NCBI GenBank assembly: GCA_934667465.1
Contig: CAKUMG010000182.1
Coordinates: 1 to 8,804, forward strand
Direction of reading: 5' to 3'
DNA: 8,804 nucleotides
Origin: an uncultured Actinoplanes sp.
Lineage (GTDB): Bacteria; Actinomycetota; Actinomycetes; Mycobacteriales; Micromonosporaceae
Part shown: positions 1 through 5,843 of the stretch, one piece after another
Position numbering within the stretch: the stretch's first letter is position 1
How the letters are laid out: the number at the start of each line of letters is the position of its first letter
Translations under genes and position numbers: made by a program
Notes under the pieces: generated by a model
What the model was told of the DNA's origin: nothing
Seen by the model: the letters and a program-made list of their open reading frames with translations, nothing else
Databases searched by the model: none

Positions 1-8
1 GCGGCGGC

Positions 9-587
9 TCAGCCCGTGCGGCCGTTCGCGTAGACGACGCGGAACCCGAGGTGGTCGGCGAGCGCGCCCCACCGGCCGGACCGGACCAGCCGCTCGACGC
101 TGTCGATCCGCCCGCCGTTGACCAGCGCGTTCAGCACGATCGTCTCGAACGCGGCCGACTCCACCCAGTCGATCGTCTTGGTGAAGCCGCAGAGCATCGC
201 CGCCTTCGTCTCGTGCAGGAACTCCTTGAGCACCTGGTCGGAGGCGCGCAGCACCGAGCAGCTGCCGAAGTACAGGCTGCGCCCGGCGCACCGCCCGGAC
301 ATCCAGGCGCCGATCTCGTCGAGCTCGACGGTGGTCCGCGGCGTGAGGCACAGCTGCGAGGGCTGGCCGTGCAGCGCGAAGAAGCCCACCTTGAAGTCCT
401 GATACTTCCGGGAGAGCCAGGTATCGAGGTAGTAGTGCAACTCGTCGGCGGTCGCCGTGTCCCGATGGATGAACCGGATGCTGCCGAGCCGTTCGAGCAG
501 TTCCAGGGTCGGCAGGACCGACCCGCGCTCGGTGAGGTCCTCCTCCCACTGCCCCTCGACGCAGAACACTCCCCCGGGCTTGCGCAA
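9..587 (-). CDS. Small CHAT/caspase-like protein of unknown function
   Basis: About 192 residues from the chosen TTG start (587-585); the frame is open to an ATG at 629. TTG is preferred because GGGGGAGGGG (599-590) lies just before it and the conserved-looking block GVFCVEG follows at once; the ATG has no ribosome site. Numbered from ATG 629, the sequence shows a beta-strand then His87-Gly88 (FFALHG), and later a strand ending in Cys124 (YFGSCSVL), followed by a helix-strand-helix segment (EFLHETKAAMLCGFT, then ESAAFETIVLNAL). This order matches the His-Gly/Cys dyad of CHAT and caspase-fold (clan CD) peptidases, so peptidase activity is an inference. It may correspond to a Pfam DUF family (possibly DUF6642, from memory). 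There is no signal peptide or membrane helix and no effector or sensor gene beside it; the neighbouring plus-strand genes are divergent. It could be an inactive relative of the fold. Confidence 0.75.
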   Translation of the reverse strand: MRKPGGVFCVEGQWEEDLTERGSVLPTLELLERLGSIRFIHRDTATADELHYYLDTWLSRKYQDFKVGFFALHGQPSQLCLTPRTTVELDEIGAWMSGRCAGRSLYFGSCSVLRASDQVLKEFLHETKAAMLCGFTKTIDWVESAAFETIVLNALVNGGRIDSVERLVRSGRWGALADHLGFRVVYANGRTG

Positions 588-860
588 GACCCCTCCCCCG
601 TTGTCCACCGTTCGACCCGCAGCCGACATCGCCCGGCGCGCGTCCGACCTTCGTCACACCGCGGCCGGCCTCCGTCCGCCCCGCGGCCGATCACCGCGGG
701 CCCGAAACGCTACCCGCCCGGGAGCTTCCCGGCCGCCCGGGACGCGGCCCGGAGGACGTGGCGCTCCTTACTTACCTGCGAGTGCGTTCTTGCGGAGATC
801 ACGAGCGAGAGCATGATGGAGTACGGGGCCCTCCGCCCCACCCCGACTCTTGGAGTGACC
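588..860. other. Divergent intergenic region
   Basis: This gap separates the minus-strand CHAT-like gene from the plus-strand small ORF/DsbA unit. It contains a short inverted repeat, CCGGGA-GCT-TCCCGG, around 717-731, and a GGGGC-CCTCC-GCCCC stem-loop at 825-839, inside the likely leader of the small ORF. No convincing promoter was seen for the leftward gene. Frames through this region are open only because of the high GC content and show no gene-like composition. Confidence 0.4.
790..817 (+). promoter_or_regulatory. Weak candidate promoter for the small ORF/DsbA unit
   Basis: TTGCGG (790-795) and CATGAT (812-817) are separated by 16 bases and resemble -35 and -10 boxes. Transcription would begin near 824, giving a leader of roughly 37 bases before the GTG at 861. 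The match is only moderate and rests on inspection alone. Confidence 0.3.
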
Positions 861-1055
861 GTGAGTGGCACCCGCGACGCGGCGCAGCCCGCTCCGCCGG
901 CTCCGGCGCAGCCCGCCGTGCCCCAGCTCACCGACCCGCTGGGCGGCGCCGCGCCGGCCCCGGCCGGGGTCTCGCCGGCTCCGGCCGGCCTGATCACGCT
1001 CGGTGACACCGGTGCCGACGCGTGCACTGACGACTCCTGCCTGCCCCAGCTGTGA
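861..1055 (+). CDS. Small Pro/Ala-rich protein with C-terminal Cys pair
   Basis: A 64-residue ORF starting at GTG 861, with GGAG at 852-855 giving a 5-base spacer. ATG codons at 813 and 816 are in frame but have poorer ribosome sites. Residues 8-43 are almost only Ala, Pro, Gly, Gln and Val, including a repeated PAPAG. The last third changes character (LITLGDTGAD) and ends with Cys55-TDDS-Cys60-LPQL. There is no signal peptide or membrane helix. The stop codon (1053-1055) overlaps the ribosome site of the DsbA-family gene, so the two are very likely co-transcribed and translationally coupled. I do not recognise the family. A disordered leader with a short Cys/Thr/Ser tail could be a modified-peptide precursor or a redox partner of the next gene, but both are guesses. 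Compositional bias means it could also be a chance ORF. Confidence 0.55.
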   Translation: MSGTRDAAQPAPPAPAQPAVPQLTDPLGGAAPAPAGVSPAPAGLITLGDTGADACTDDSCLPQL

Positions 1056-1066
1056 GAGGAACACCC

Positions 1067-1693
1067 TTGCTCGTCGAGATCTGGTCCGACATCGTCTGCC
1101 CGTGGTGCTACATCGGCAAGCGCCGCCTCGAGACCGCCCTGAGCGACTTCGAGCACGCCGACGAGGTCGAGATCGTGTGGCGCAGCTTCCAGCTCGACCC
1201 GTCGCACCCGAAGGGCCTGATCGAGCCGACCCAGGAGAGCCTGGCCCGCAAGTTCGGCTCGAAGCAGCGCATCCAGCAGGCGCAGGCCCAGGTCGGCCAG
1301 CTCGCCGAGGCCGAGGGCCTGCACTACGACTTCGAGAATGCGGTGAGCATCAACACGTTCGACGCGCACCGCCTGATCCACCTGGCGACGAAGCACGGCA
1401 AGAACGCCGAGGCCCACGAGCGCCTGATGCGCGCCAACCTCGTCGAGGCGGCCACCCTCGACACCGACACCCTGGTCAAGCTCGCCGAGGAGCTGCAGGT
1501 CCCCGCCGACGAGGCCCGCCAGGTCCTCGAGGGCGACGCCTACACCGACGAGGTCAACGCCGACATCGCCCAGGCCCGGGCGTACGGCGCCAGCGGCGTC
1601 CCGTTCTTCGTCCTGGATCGCAAGTACGGCATCTCCGGCGCCCAGTCCGCCGACGTCTTCCGCCAGGCCCTCGCCACCGCCCACGCCGGCTGA
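1067..1693 (+). CDS. DsbA-family oxidoreductase, FrnE type
   Basis: A 208-residue cytoplasmic thioredoxin-fold protein of the DsbA/FrnE/2-hydroxychromene isomerase superfamily. The first strand leads straight into the Cys11-Pro-Trp-Cys14 redox site (IWSDIVCPWCYIGKRR). A helical insertion occupies roughly residues 50-160. The C-terminal part has the cis-proline loop GVPFF (Pro179) and the SGAQ motif (190-193) usual in FrnE proteins. It has no signal peptide, so it acts inside the cell, where FrnE relatives function as disulfide oxidoreductases in oxidative stress; the substrate is unknown. The frame is open from GTG 1052, but TTG 1067 is chosen because AGAGGA (1055-1060) sits 6 bases before it and the protein then starts at the conserved LVEIWSD. 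It follows the small Cys-pair ORF by 11 bases and is closed by a hairpin at 1751-1782. Confidence 0.93.
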   Translation: MLVEIWSDIVCPWCYIGKRRLETALSDFEHADEVEIVWRSFQLDPSHPKGLIEPTQESLARKFGSKQRIQQAQAQVGQLAEAEGLHYDFENAVSINTFDAHRLIHLATKHGKNAEAHERLMRANLVEAATLDTDTLVKLAEELQVPADEARQVLEGDAYTDEVNADIAQARAYGASGVPFFVLDRKYGISGAQSADVFRQALATAHAG

Positions 1694-1750
1694 GCCGCCC
1701 TCACCCGGCCGAGCCGCCTCTCCATCCGCGCGCCGGCCGAGTCACCCTTT

Positions 1751-1782
1751 CGCCGCCACGCCTTCCATCAGGCGTGGCGGCG
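1751..1782 (+). terminator. 12-bp perfect hairpin after the DsbA-family gene
   Basis: CGCCGCCACGCC (1751-1762) pairs perfectly with GGCGTGGCGGCG (1771-1782) around an 8-base loop. It lies 57 bases past the DsbA-family stop and before the promoter of the next gene. There is no T-tract, which is usual for terminators in high-GC actinomycetes. Confidence 0.75.
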
Positions 1783-1851
1783 ACCGGCTGCCCGGCCCCG
1801 CCGGCGGCGCCACCATGGTTCGCCCGGCGAGCGCCCGCGGCACGGCGGTGC

Positions 1852-1857
1852 TACGGT
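1852..1857 (+). promoter_or_regulatory. -10 box of a leaderless promoter
   Basis: TACGGT fits the actinobacterial TANNNT -10 consensus and ends 6 bases before the ATG at 1864, so transcription should begin at or next to the start codon. No clear -35 box or ribosome site is present. Confidence 0.5.
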
Positions 1858-1863
1858 CCGTCC

Positions 1864-2058
1864 ATGTCGGACACACAACCCCTGATCAAGGGCCGTAAAC
1901 CGGTCGTGGTCCTCATAGTGCTCGAAACCCTCGTCATCGCCTATCTGGTGACGCAGGCCATCGCCGGCCAGCAGGAGTGGCGCGTCTGGTACTGGGTCAG
2001 CGCCGCCGCCCTCACCGCCCTGATCGGCGTCGTCGCCTGGACCCGCCTGCGGCGCTGA
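1864..2058 (+). CDS. Small two-helix membrane protein
   Basis: 64 residues from ATG 1864. A short polar, basic N-terminus (MSDTQPLIKGRK) precedes a hydrophobic helix at about 13-33, a short Gln/Glu/Arg linker (residues 36-40), a second helix at about 43-60, and a basic end (RLRR). The positive charges at both ends predict an in-in hairpin with both termini in the cytoplasm. The ATG is chosen because it begins the hydrophobic protein directly, 6 bases after a -10 box. The in-frame open stretch further upstream is antisense-like and overlaps the DsbA-family gene. No family is recognised. It is an isolated transcription unit between the DsbA hairpin and the convergent Lrp gene. Confidence 0.72.
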   Translation: MSDTQPLIKGRKPVVVLIVLETLVIAYLVTQAIAGQQEWRVWYWVSAAALTALIGVVAWTRLRR

Positions 2059-2072
2059 CCCGCACGGCGCAA

Positions 2073-2091
2073 CCCCGCCTACCTGCCGGGG
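2073..2091. terminator. Possible bidirectional hairpin between convergent genes
   Basis: CCCCG (2073-2077) and CGGGG (2087-2091) can form a 5-bp stem with a 9-base loop in the 61-base gap between the small membrane protein and the convergent Lrp gene. It is short, so support is modest. Confidence 0.3.
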
Positions 2092-2119
2092 CGCGTGAGC
2101 GTCGCTCCGCGATGCGGCT

Positions 2120-2569
2120 CTACTCCGAGGCGATGCGAGGCGGCCGGTGCTCGTAGGGCGTGCTCAGCACCACCGTGGTCCGCGTGGTCACGTTGGCCGC
2201 CGTGCGGATCTCCTGCAGGAGCCGCTCCAGGTCGGCCGGGCTGGCCACCCGGACCAGCAGCAGGTAGAAGTCCTCCCCCGCCACCGAGTAGCACGAGTCG
2301 ATCTCGGCCAGGTGCGCGAGCCGCTCCGGCGCATCGTCCGGCTGCGAGGGGTCGAACGGCCGGATCGCCACGAACGCGGTCAGCGGCAGGTCGAGCGCCT
2401 CGTAGTTGACCTTCGCCGCGTACCCCGCGATGACCCCGCGCTGCTCGAGCCGCCGCACCCGCTGGTGCACGGCGGAGACGCTGAGCCCGACACGCTCGGC
2501 CAGGTCGGTGTACGACAGGCGGCCGTCCGCGCTGAGGGCAGCCACGATCGCCCGGTCGATCTCTTCCAC
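2120..2569 (-). CDS. Lrp/AsnC-family transcriptional regulator
   Basis: 149 residues, the usual length of the family. The N-terminal winged helix-turn-helix (residues 2-50) shows the AsnC pattern: IDRAIVAALSADGR, then SYTDLAERVGLSVSAVHQRVRRLE and GVIAGY. The RAM effector domain covers about residues 65-138, with the typical SVAGEDFYLLLVR segment (95-107; Gly98-Glu99-Asp100), where family members bind amino acids or other small ligands at the dimer interface. The GTG start (2569-2567) has no ribosome site, but a TATCTT box lies 6 bases upstream, which suggests a leaderless message. No amino-acid metabolism gene is adjacent. The acyl-CoA dehydrogenase upstream is on the same strand but separated by a hairpin and a palindrome array, so the target cannot be read from context; self-regulation is common in the family. 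Confidence 0.93.
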   Translation of the reverse strand: MEEIDRAIVAALSADGRLSYTDLAERVGLSVSAVHQRVRRLEQRGVIAGYAAKVNYEALDLPLTAFVAIRPFDPSQPDDAPERLAHLAEIDSCYSVAGEDFYLLLVRVASPADLERLLQEIRTAANVTTRTTVVLSTPYEHRPPRIASE

Positions 2570-2575
2570 GGCGAC

Positions 2576-2587
2576 AAGATACCGGTA
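2576..2587 (-). promoter_or_regulatory. -10 box and small palindrome before the Lrp gene
   Basis: On the minus strand TATCTT (2581-2576) ends 6 bases before the GTG start. The 8-bp palindrome TACCGGTA (2580-2587) overlaps its upstream edge and could be an autoregulatory site. The palindrome is short enough to occur by chance. Confidence 0.4.
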
Positions 2588-2642
2588 CGCCCGCCGATGT
2601 CACGAATCAACGCCCACGACTCACCCCCGGGTGCCGCCCGCC

Positions 2643-2668
2643 CGGGTGCCCCGCGACACGGGCACCCG
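2643..2668 (-). terminator. 9-bp GC-rich hairpin downstream of the acyl-CoA dehydrogenase
   Basis: CGGGTGCCC (2643-2651) pairs perfectly with GGGCACCCG (2660-2668) across an 8-base loop. It lies between the dehydrogenase stop (2735) and the Lrp promoter, so it probably ends dehydrogenase transcription. No T-tract is present. Confidence 0.6.
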
Positions 2669-2671
2669 AGC

Positions 2672-2736
2672 GGGAAGCGCTTCAACATCGGGAAGCGGTT
2701 CCCGCCAGGGAAGCGCTTCAGGACGGGAAAGCGCTC
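2672..2736. repeat. Four-copy 18-bp array of AGCGCT palindromes
   Basis: Four copies of a GGGAAGCGCTTC-like unit occur with cores AGCGCT at 2676, AGCGGT at 2694, AGCGCT at 2712 and AGCGCT at 2730, an exact 18-bp period. Copies 1 and 3 are identical 12-mers with a perfect 10-bp palindrome GAAGCGCTTC. Copy 2 has one change and can pair as GGGAA/TTCCC. Copy 4 (GGGAAAGCGCTC) runs into the stop codon of the dehydrogenase. The unit resembles operators of LacI-family regulators, which commonly centre on GCGC with flanking A/T (for example CebR and cre-type sites); this is a resemblance only. The bases between copies are not conserved, so selection or spread acts on the palindrome. Confidence 0.75.
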
Positions 2737-3883
2737 ACCCCGAGGGCCGGGCGAGGGCGCGCGCGATCACCATCCGCTGGATCTGGTTGGTCCCCTCGAC
2801 GATCTGCAGCACCTTCGCCTCCCGGAACCAGCGCTCGACCGGATGATCGCTCACATACCCGGCCCCGCCGAGCACCTGCACCGCATCCGTCGTGACCCGC
2901 ATCGCCGCGTCGGTGGCGAAAAGCTTCTCCTTGGCGGCCTCGGTCGAGTACGGCCGGCCGGCATCCTTGAGCCGGGCCGCCGCCAGCATCAGCGCCCGCG
3001 CCGCCGAAACCTGCGTGGCCATGTCGGCGAGCAGGAAGCCGAGCCCCTGGAAGTCCGCGATCGGCCGCCCGAACTGGGTCCGCTCCCGCGCGTACCCGGC
3101 CGCGTGGTCCAGCGCCGCCTGCGCGAGCCCGACCGCGCACGCGGCGATCCCGAGCCGCCCCGCGTCGAGGGCCTTCATGGCGATCCGGAAGCCGATGCCC
3201 TCCTCGCCGACCAGCCGGCCCGCGTCGATCCGGGCGCCGTCGAGCACGATCTGCGCGGGCGCCGACGAGCGCAGCCCCATGAGCCGCTCGGGCGCCTGGG
3301 GCAGCAGGCCGGGCGTGGCGGCGTCGGCGACCAGGCACGAGATGCCCGCGGCGCCGGGACCGCCGGTGCGGCAGAACAGGTTGTAGAAGTCCGCCTGCCC
3401 CGCGTGGGTGATCCACGCCTTGGTGCCCGTGACGACGTACTCGTCGCCGTCGCGGACCGCCCGTGTCGTCAGCGCGGCCGCGTCGCTGCCGCCCTGCGGC
3501 TCGGACAGGCAGTACGCCCCGAGCAGCTCACCGCCGAGCAGGTCCGGCAGCATCTTGCGCTGGCGCTCGGTGCCCGCCTCGGCGATCGGGAAGCACGCGA
3601 GGGTGTGCACGCTGACCGCCTCGGCCACCGCCAGCCACGACCCCGCCAGGGTCTCGATCACCTGCAGGTACACCTCGTACGGCTGACCCGCACCGCCGTC
3701 GCTCTCGGGGTAGGGCAGCCCGAGCAGCCCGGCCCGGCCCAGCGTGCGCAGCACCTCGCGCGGGAACTCGCCCCGGCGCTCGTGCTCGTCGACCCTCGGG
3801 GCCAGCTCTCCTTCCGCCAGCTCACGGGTCAGGCCCAGCAGTTCGTACGCCTCTTCGGATGGCAGCAGCCGCTCAACTGTCAC
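2735..3883 (-). CDS. Acyl-CoA dehydrogenase
   Basis: 382 residues, the normal length for this FAD-dependent family, which oxidises acyl-CoA to trans-2-enoyl-CoA and passes electrons to ETF. The N-terminal helical domain (about 1-120) is followed by the first family signature, CLSEPQGGSDAAA (125-137), and the flavin-side segment WITHAGQADFYNLF (157-170). The C-terminal helical domain contains RTQFGRPIADFQ (268-279), the second signature beginning DAVQVLGGAGY (333-343), and the catalytic base Glu363 in IVEGTNQIQR, the usual position in short- and medium-chain enzymes. Specificity (fatty, branched or other acyl-CoA) cannot be read from the sequence. The GTG start (3883-3881) lies 6 bases after a TAAGCT box, and a 16-bp palindrome covers the promoter, so it appears to be a regulated single-gene unit. 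No ETF or thiolase gene is near. Confidence 0.95.
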   Translation of the reverse strand: MTVERLLPSEEAYELLGLTRELAEGELAPRVDEHERRGEFPREVLRTLGRAGLLGLPYPESDGGAGQPYEVYLQVIETLAGSWLAVAEAVSVHTLACFPIAEAGTERQRKMLPDLLGGELLGAYCLSEPQGGSDAAALTTRAVRDGDEYVVTGTKAWITHAGQADFYNLFCRTGGPGAAGISCLVADAATPGLLPQAPERLMGLRSSAPAQIVLDGARIDAGRLVGEEGIGFRIAMKALDAGRLGIAACAVGLAQAALDHAAGYARERTQFGRPIADFQGLGFLLADMATQVSAARALMLAAARLKDAGRPYSTEAAKEKLFATDAAMRVTTDAVQVLGGAGYVSDHPVERWFREAKVLQIVEGTNQIQRMVIARALARPSG

Positions 3884-3889
3884 CCGGCC

Positions 3890-3918
3890 AGCTTAACGGC
3901 CGTTCAGTTTTCAGTCAG
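3890..3918 (-). promoter_or_regulatory. Promoter of the acyl-CoA dehydrogenase gene
   Basis: On the minus strand CTGACT (3918-3913) and TAAGCT (3895-3890) are separated by exactly 17 bases and resemble -35 and -10 boxes. The -10 ends 6 bases before the GTG start, so the message is probably leaderless. This is the best-formed promoter in the window. Confidence 0.6.
3892..3907. promoter_or_regulatory. Candidate operator, 16-bp palindrome
   Basis: CTTAACGGCCGTTCAG pairs at 7 of 8 positions, with a perfect 10-bp core AACGGCCGTT (3895-3904), and sits between the -35 and -10 boxes of the dehydrogenase promoter. A binding protein there would block polymerase. Its size and AAC...GTT arms fit TetR-family repressors, which often control fatty-acid or steroid breakdown in actinobacteria, but no such regulator is in this window. 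Confidence 0.5.
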
Positions 3919-3935
3919 CACGCGCGCTTGCCCCC

Positions 3936-3965
3936 GGGGGCCACGAGGGCACCGCCCCTGCCCCC
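3936..3965 (-). terminator. Possible hairpin downstream of the exonuclease gene
   Basis: GGGGGC (3936-3941) can pair with GCCCCC (3960-3965), with an inner AGGGC/GCCCCT pairing that needs a bulge. It lies 28-58 bases past the exonuclease stop. An overlapping perfect palindrome GCCCCCGGGGGC (3930-3941) has no loop. The exact structure is uncertain. Confidence 0.35.
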
Positions 3966-3993
3966 AGCTACCACGCGGCGCGCCCCGTCCGCA

Positions 3994-4905
3994 TCACCCC
4001 GCCATCGCGTCCACCAGGCGTTTCGCCGACCCGGCCAGGTTCCACCGCTCGGCGAGCCGCAGCAGCGCATCGCCGTCCCGCGGCGCCGCGGGCAGCACCG
4101 GATCGAACTCCGGCAGCGGCACGTCCAGGACCACCTTGCACACCGGCAGCGCCACGGCCAGGTAGTCGCGGGAGGCCAGCAGCTTGGTCCGGACCCCGGG
4201 CGCGAACCCGGAAGCCGGATCGTCCAGGGCCGCCATGATCTGCTCGACGCCGCCGTAGCGCTCGATCAGCCGCGCCGCCGTCTTCTCCCCGACCCCGGGA
4301 ACGCCGGGCAGCCCGTCGCTCGGGTCGCCCCGCATCGCCGCGAAGTCCGCATACCACCGGGCGGGAACGCCGTACTTCGCCTGCACCGCGGCCTCGTCGC
4401 TGTCCTCGAGCTTGGCCACCCCACGCCCGCAATAGAGCAGCCGCGTCCCGCGCGCGTCGTCGACGAGCTGGAACAGGTCCCGGTCGCCGGAGACCACCTC
4501 GACCGGCGCGGGCTGGGTCGCCGCGAGCGTGCCGAGCACGTCGTCCGCCTCGTAGCCGCTCACCCCGAAAGCCGGGATCCCGACCGCGGCGAGCACCTCG
4601 AGCAGCACCGGCACCTGCTTCTCCAGCGACGCGGGCACCTCCTCGACGTCACCGTGCGCAACCCGGTGCGCCTTGTAGGACGGCACCAGCTCGGTGCGCC
4701 ATTCCGGCCGCCAGTCGGCATCGAGCGCGCACACCACCCTGCCGGGCCGCCGGGTGCGGATCAACTGGGCCACCATGTCCAGGAAGCCGCGGATCGCATT
4801 GACGGGCTCCCCGGCCGCCGTGCGCGCGGCGGACTCGGGGATGCCGTGGAACGCCCGGAAATACAGGCTCGGGGCGTCGACTGCCAGCAGAGGTCGCTCG
4901 GTCAC
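3994..4905 (-). CDS. Stand-alone 5'-3' exonuclease (FEN/PolA N-domain type)
   Basis: 303 residues, homologous to the 5'-nuclease domain of DNA polymerase I but with no polymerase attached. It should cut 5' flaps or RNA primers during repair and lagging-strand processing. The metal-binding acidic residues are all visible: Asp10 (LLAVDAPSLYFRAFHG), Asp62/Asp64 (ALDADWRPEWR), Glu119, Asp121 and Asp122 (YEADDVLGTLA), Asp141 and Asp143 (VVSGDRDLFQLV), and Asp194 and Asp197 (RGDPSDGLPGVPGVGEKTA). The last segment is also the helix-three-turn-helix that binds DNA (about 194-215). Stand-alone relatives occur widely in actinobacteria beside the PolA copy (FenA of mycobacteria). The GTG start (4905-4903) lacks a ribosome site but lies 6 bases after TATGGT. 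It appears to be a single-gene unit; the neighbours give no functional hint. Confidence 0.95.
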   Translation of the reverse strand: MTERPLLAVDAPSLYFRAFHGIPESAARTAAGEPVNAIRGFLDMVAQLIRTRRPGRVVCALDADWRPEWRTELVPSYKAHRVAHGDVEEVPASLEKQVPVLLEVLAAVGIPAFGVSGYEADDVLGTLAATQPAPVEVVSGDRDLFQLVDDARGTRLLYCGRGVAKLEDSDEAAVQAKYGVPARWYADFAAMRGDPSDGLPGVPGVGEKTAARLIERYGGVEQIMAALDDPASGFAPGVRTKLLASRDYLAVALPVCKVVLDVPLPEFDPVLPAAPRDGDALLRLAERWNLAGSAKRLVDAMAG

Positions 4906-4911
4906 GGCACG

Positions 4912-4917
4912 ACCATA
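4912..4917 (-). promoter_or_regulatory. -10 box of the exonuclease gene
   Basis: On the minus strand TATGGT (4917-4912) fits TANNNT and ends 6 bases before the GTG start, consistent with a leaderless transcript. No good -35 box is seen at 16-18 bases. Confidence 0.45.
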
Positions 4918-4948
4918 ACCAAAGCCACCGACAAAAATGTACGCCGTG

Positions 4949-4986
4949 CCCGGCCGCCCGCGCGGGATGACTCCTGGGCGGCCGGG
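4949..4986 (-). terminator. 11-bp perfect hairpin directly after the GNAT gene
   Basis: CCCGGCCGCCC (4949-4959) pairs perfectly with GGGCGGCCGGG (4976-4986) around a 16-base loop. It abuts the GNAT stop codon (4987-4989) and lies just upstream of the exonuclease promoter, so it probably isolates the two minus-strand units from each other. Confidence 0.7.
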
Positions 4987-5658
4987 TCAGGCGGGGGTGA
5001 TGAAGAGGAACGCCATCTCGGTGCGGACGGAGAAGCCGAGGTTCTCGTAGAGGCGCACGGCCGCGAGGTTGTCCGCGGCGCAGTGCAGGAACGGCACCTC
5101 GCCGCGGGCGCGGATGCCCGCCGCCACGGCGCCGATGAGGCGGGTGGCTAGGCCCGCGCCGCGGTAGGCCGGGTCGGTGCAGACCGCGCTGATCTCCGTG
5201 TAGCCGGGCACGTGCAGCCGCTCGCCCGCCATCGCGACGAGCGCGCCGCCGCGCCGGATGCCCAGGTAGGTGCCGAGCTCGATGGTCCGCTTGAGGAACG
5301 GGCCCGGCCGGGTCCGCTCGCGCAGGTCGAGCATCTCGGGCACGTCGCCGGGGCCCAGCACGACCGCCTCCGGCGCCGGCGCGCCCTCGTAGTCGTGGCC
5401 GACCAGCTGCAACCCGGGCAGCCCCGCCTCACCGGTCCAGCCGGCCGGGGTGGTCAGCCCGGGACCGGGCACCAGCACGTGCTCCCCCGGCGCCAGCAGC
5501 GTCGCCAGGTCGGCCCACGCCGCCGGGTCGCGCGGATCGGCCACCGCGCCGAACGGGCTCACCGCCGGGTCGAAGCGCGCACCCCGCCCGTGCCGCACGA
5601 CCTGATCGCTGGGCGCCCCGGACAGCGCCGCCCACACCGGGTTGTCGAGAAGCTCCAC
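4987..5658 (-). CDS. GNAT-family N-acetyltransferase
   Basis: 223 residues. The N-terminal half (1-100) is a poorly conserved region beginning MELLDNPVWAAL. The C-terminal half is a GNAT/FR47-like acetyl-CoA transferase fold. Motif A, with the pyrophosphate loop, is VCTDPAYRGAGLATRLI (159-175), and motif B is LHCAADNLAAVRLYENLGF (191-209), where the Asn and Tyr are typical of the family. The acyl acceptor cannot be predicted; amines, amino acids or protein N-termini are all possible. GTG 5658-5656 is chosen as start: GGAAGGA (5673-5667 on the minus strand) lies 8 bases upstream, the clearest ribosome site among the minus-strand genes. A strong hairpin follows the stop, so the gene looks like its own unit. 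Confidence 0.92.
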   Translation of the reverse strand: MELLDNPVWAALSGAPSDQVVRHGRGARFDPAVSPFGAVADPRDPAAWADLATLLAPGEHVLVPGPGLTTPAGWTGEAGLPGLQLVGHDYEGAPAPEAVVLGPGDVPEMLDLRERTRPGPFLKRTIELGTYLGIRRGGALVAMAGERLHVPGYTEISAVCTDPAYRGAGLATRLIGAVAAGIRARGEVPFLHCAADNLAAVRLYENLGFSVRTEMAFLFITPA

Positions 5659-5843
5659 ACCCGCGATCCTTCCAGGCCCGCCCCGCCACCGGCCCCTCGT
5701 GTAACGCTCGCCATACCGCCCGCCCCCATGGGAACCGCGGCCCCAGCCCCGCCCCAGTAATCACGGACCCCCATCGCGCAGGCCGGTCTCGCGGAGGCTG
5801 GGCAGCGCGGAAAATCGTTCGACGGCGGGTCCATCATCGATGC

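Noticed and set aside
51..812. Plus-strand open frame upstream of the small ORF
   Set aside because: It is antisense to the CHAT-like gene and continues through intergenic sequence; composition is that of a GC-rich shadow frame. Only the part from 861 has a ribosome site.
1021..1055. Cysteine-responsive attenuator leader peptide
   Set aside because: Known examples have runs of adjacent Cys codons in very short leaderless ORFs. Here only two Cys are present, five residues apart, in a 64-codon ORF with its own ribosome site, and no cysteine biosynthesis gene follows.
710..1684. 324-codon minus-strand frame across the small ORF and DsbA-family gene
   Set aside because: It is antisense to the DsbA-family gene with its CPWC site, and its product is a Val/Gly/Leu/Ala run without any motif.
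2672..2736. CRISPR array
   Set aside because: Units are 12 bp on an 18-bp period with 6-bp gaps, far too short for repeats and spacers, and no cas genes are present.
2147..4165. 672-codon open frame on the plus strand, including a repeated GKRFxx stretch
   Set aside because: It is antisense to the Lrp and acyl-CoA dehydrogenase genes, both of which have clear family motifs. Its product is Arg/Pro/Gly/His-rich, and the GKRF repeat is only the 18-bp palindrome array translated.
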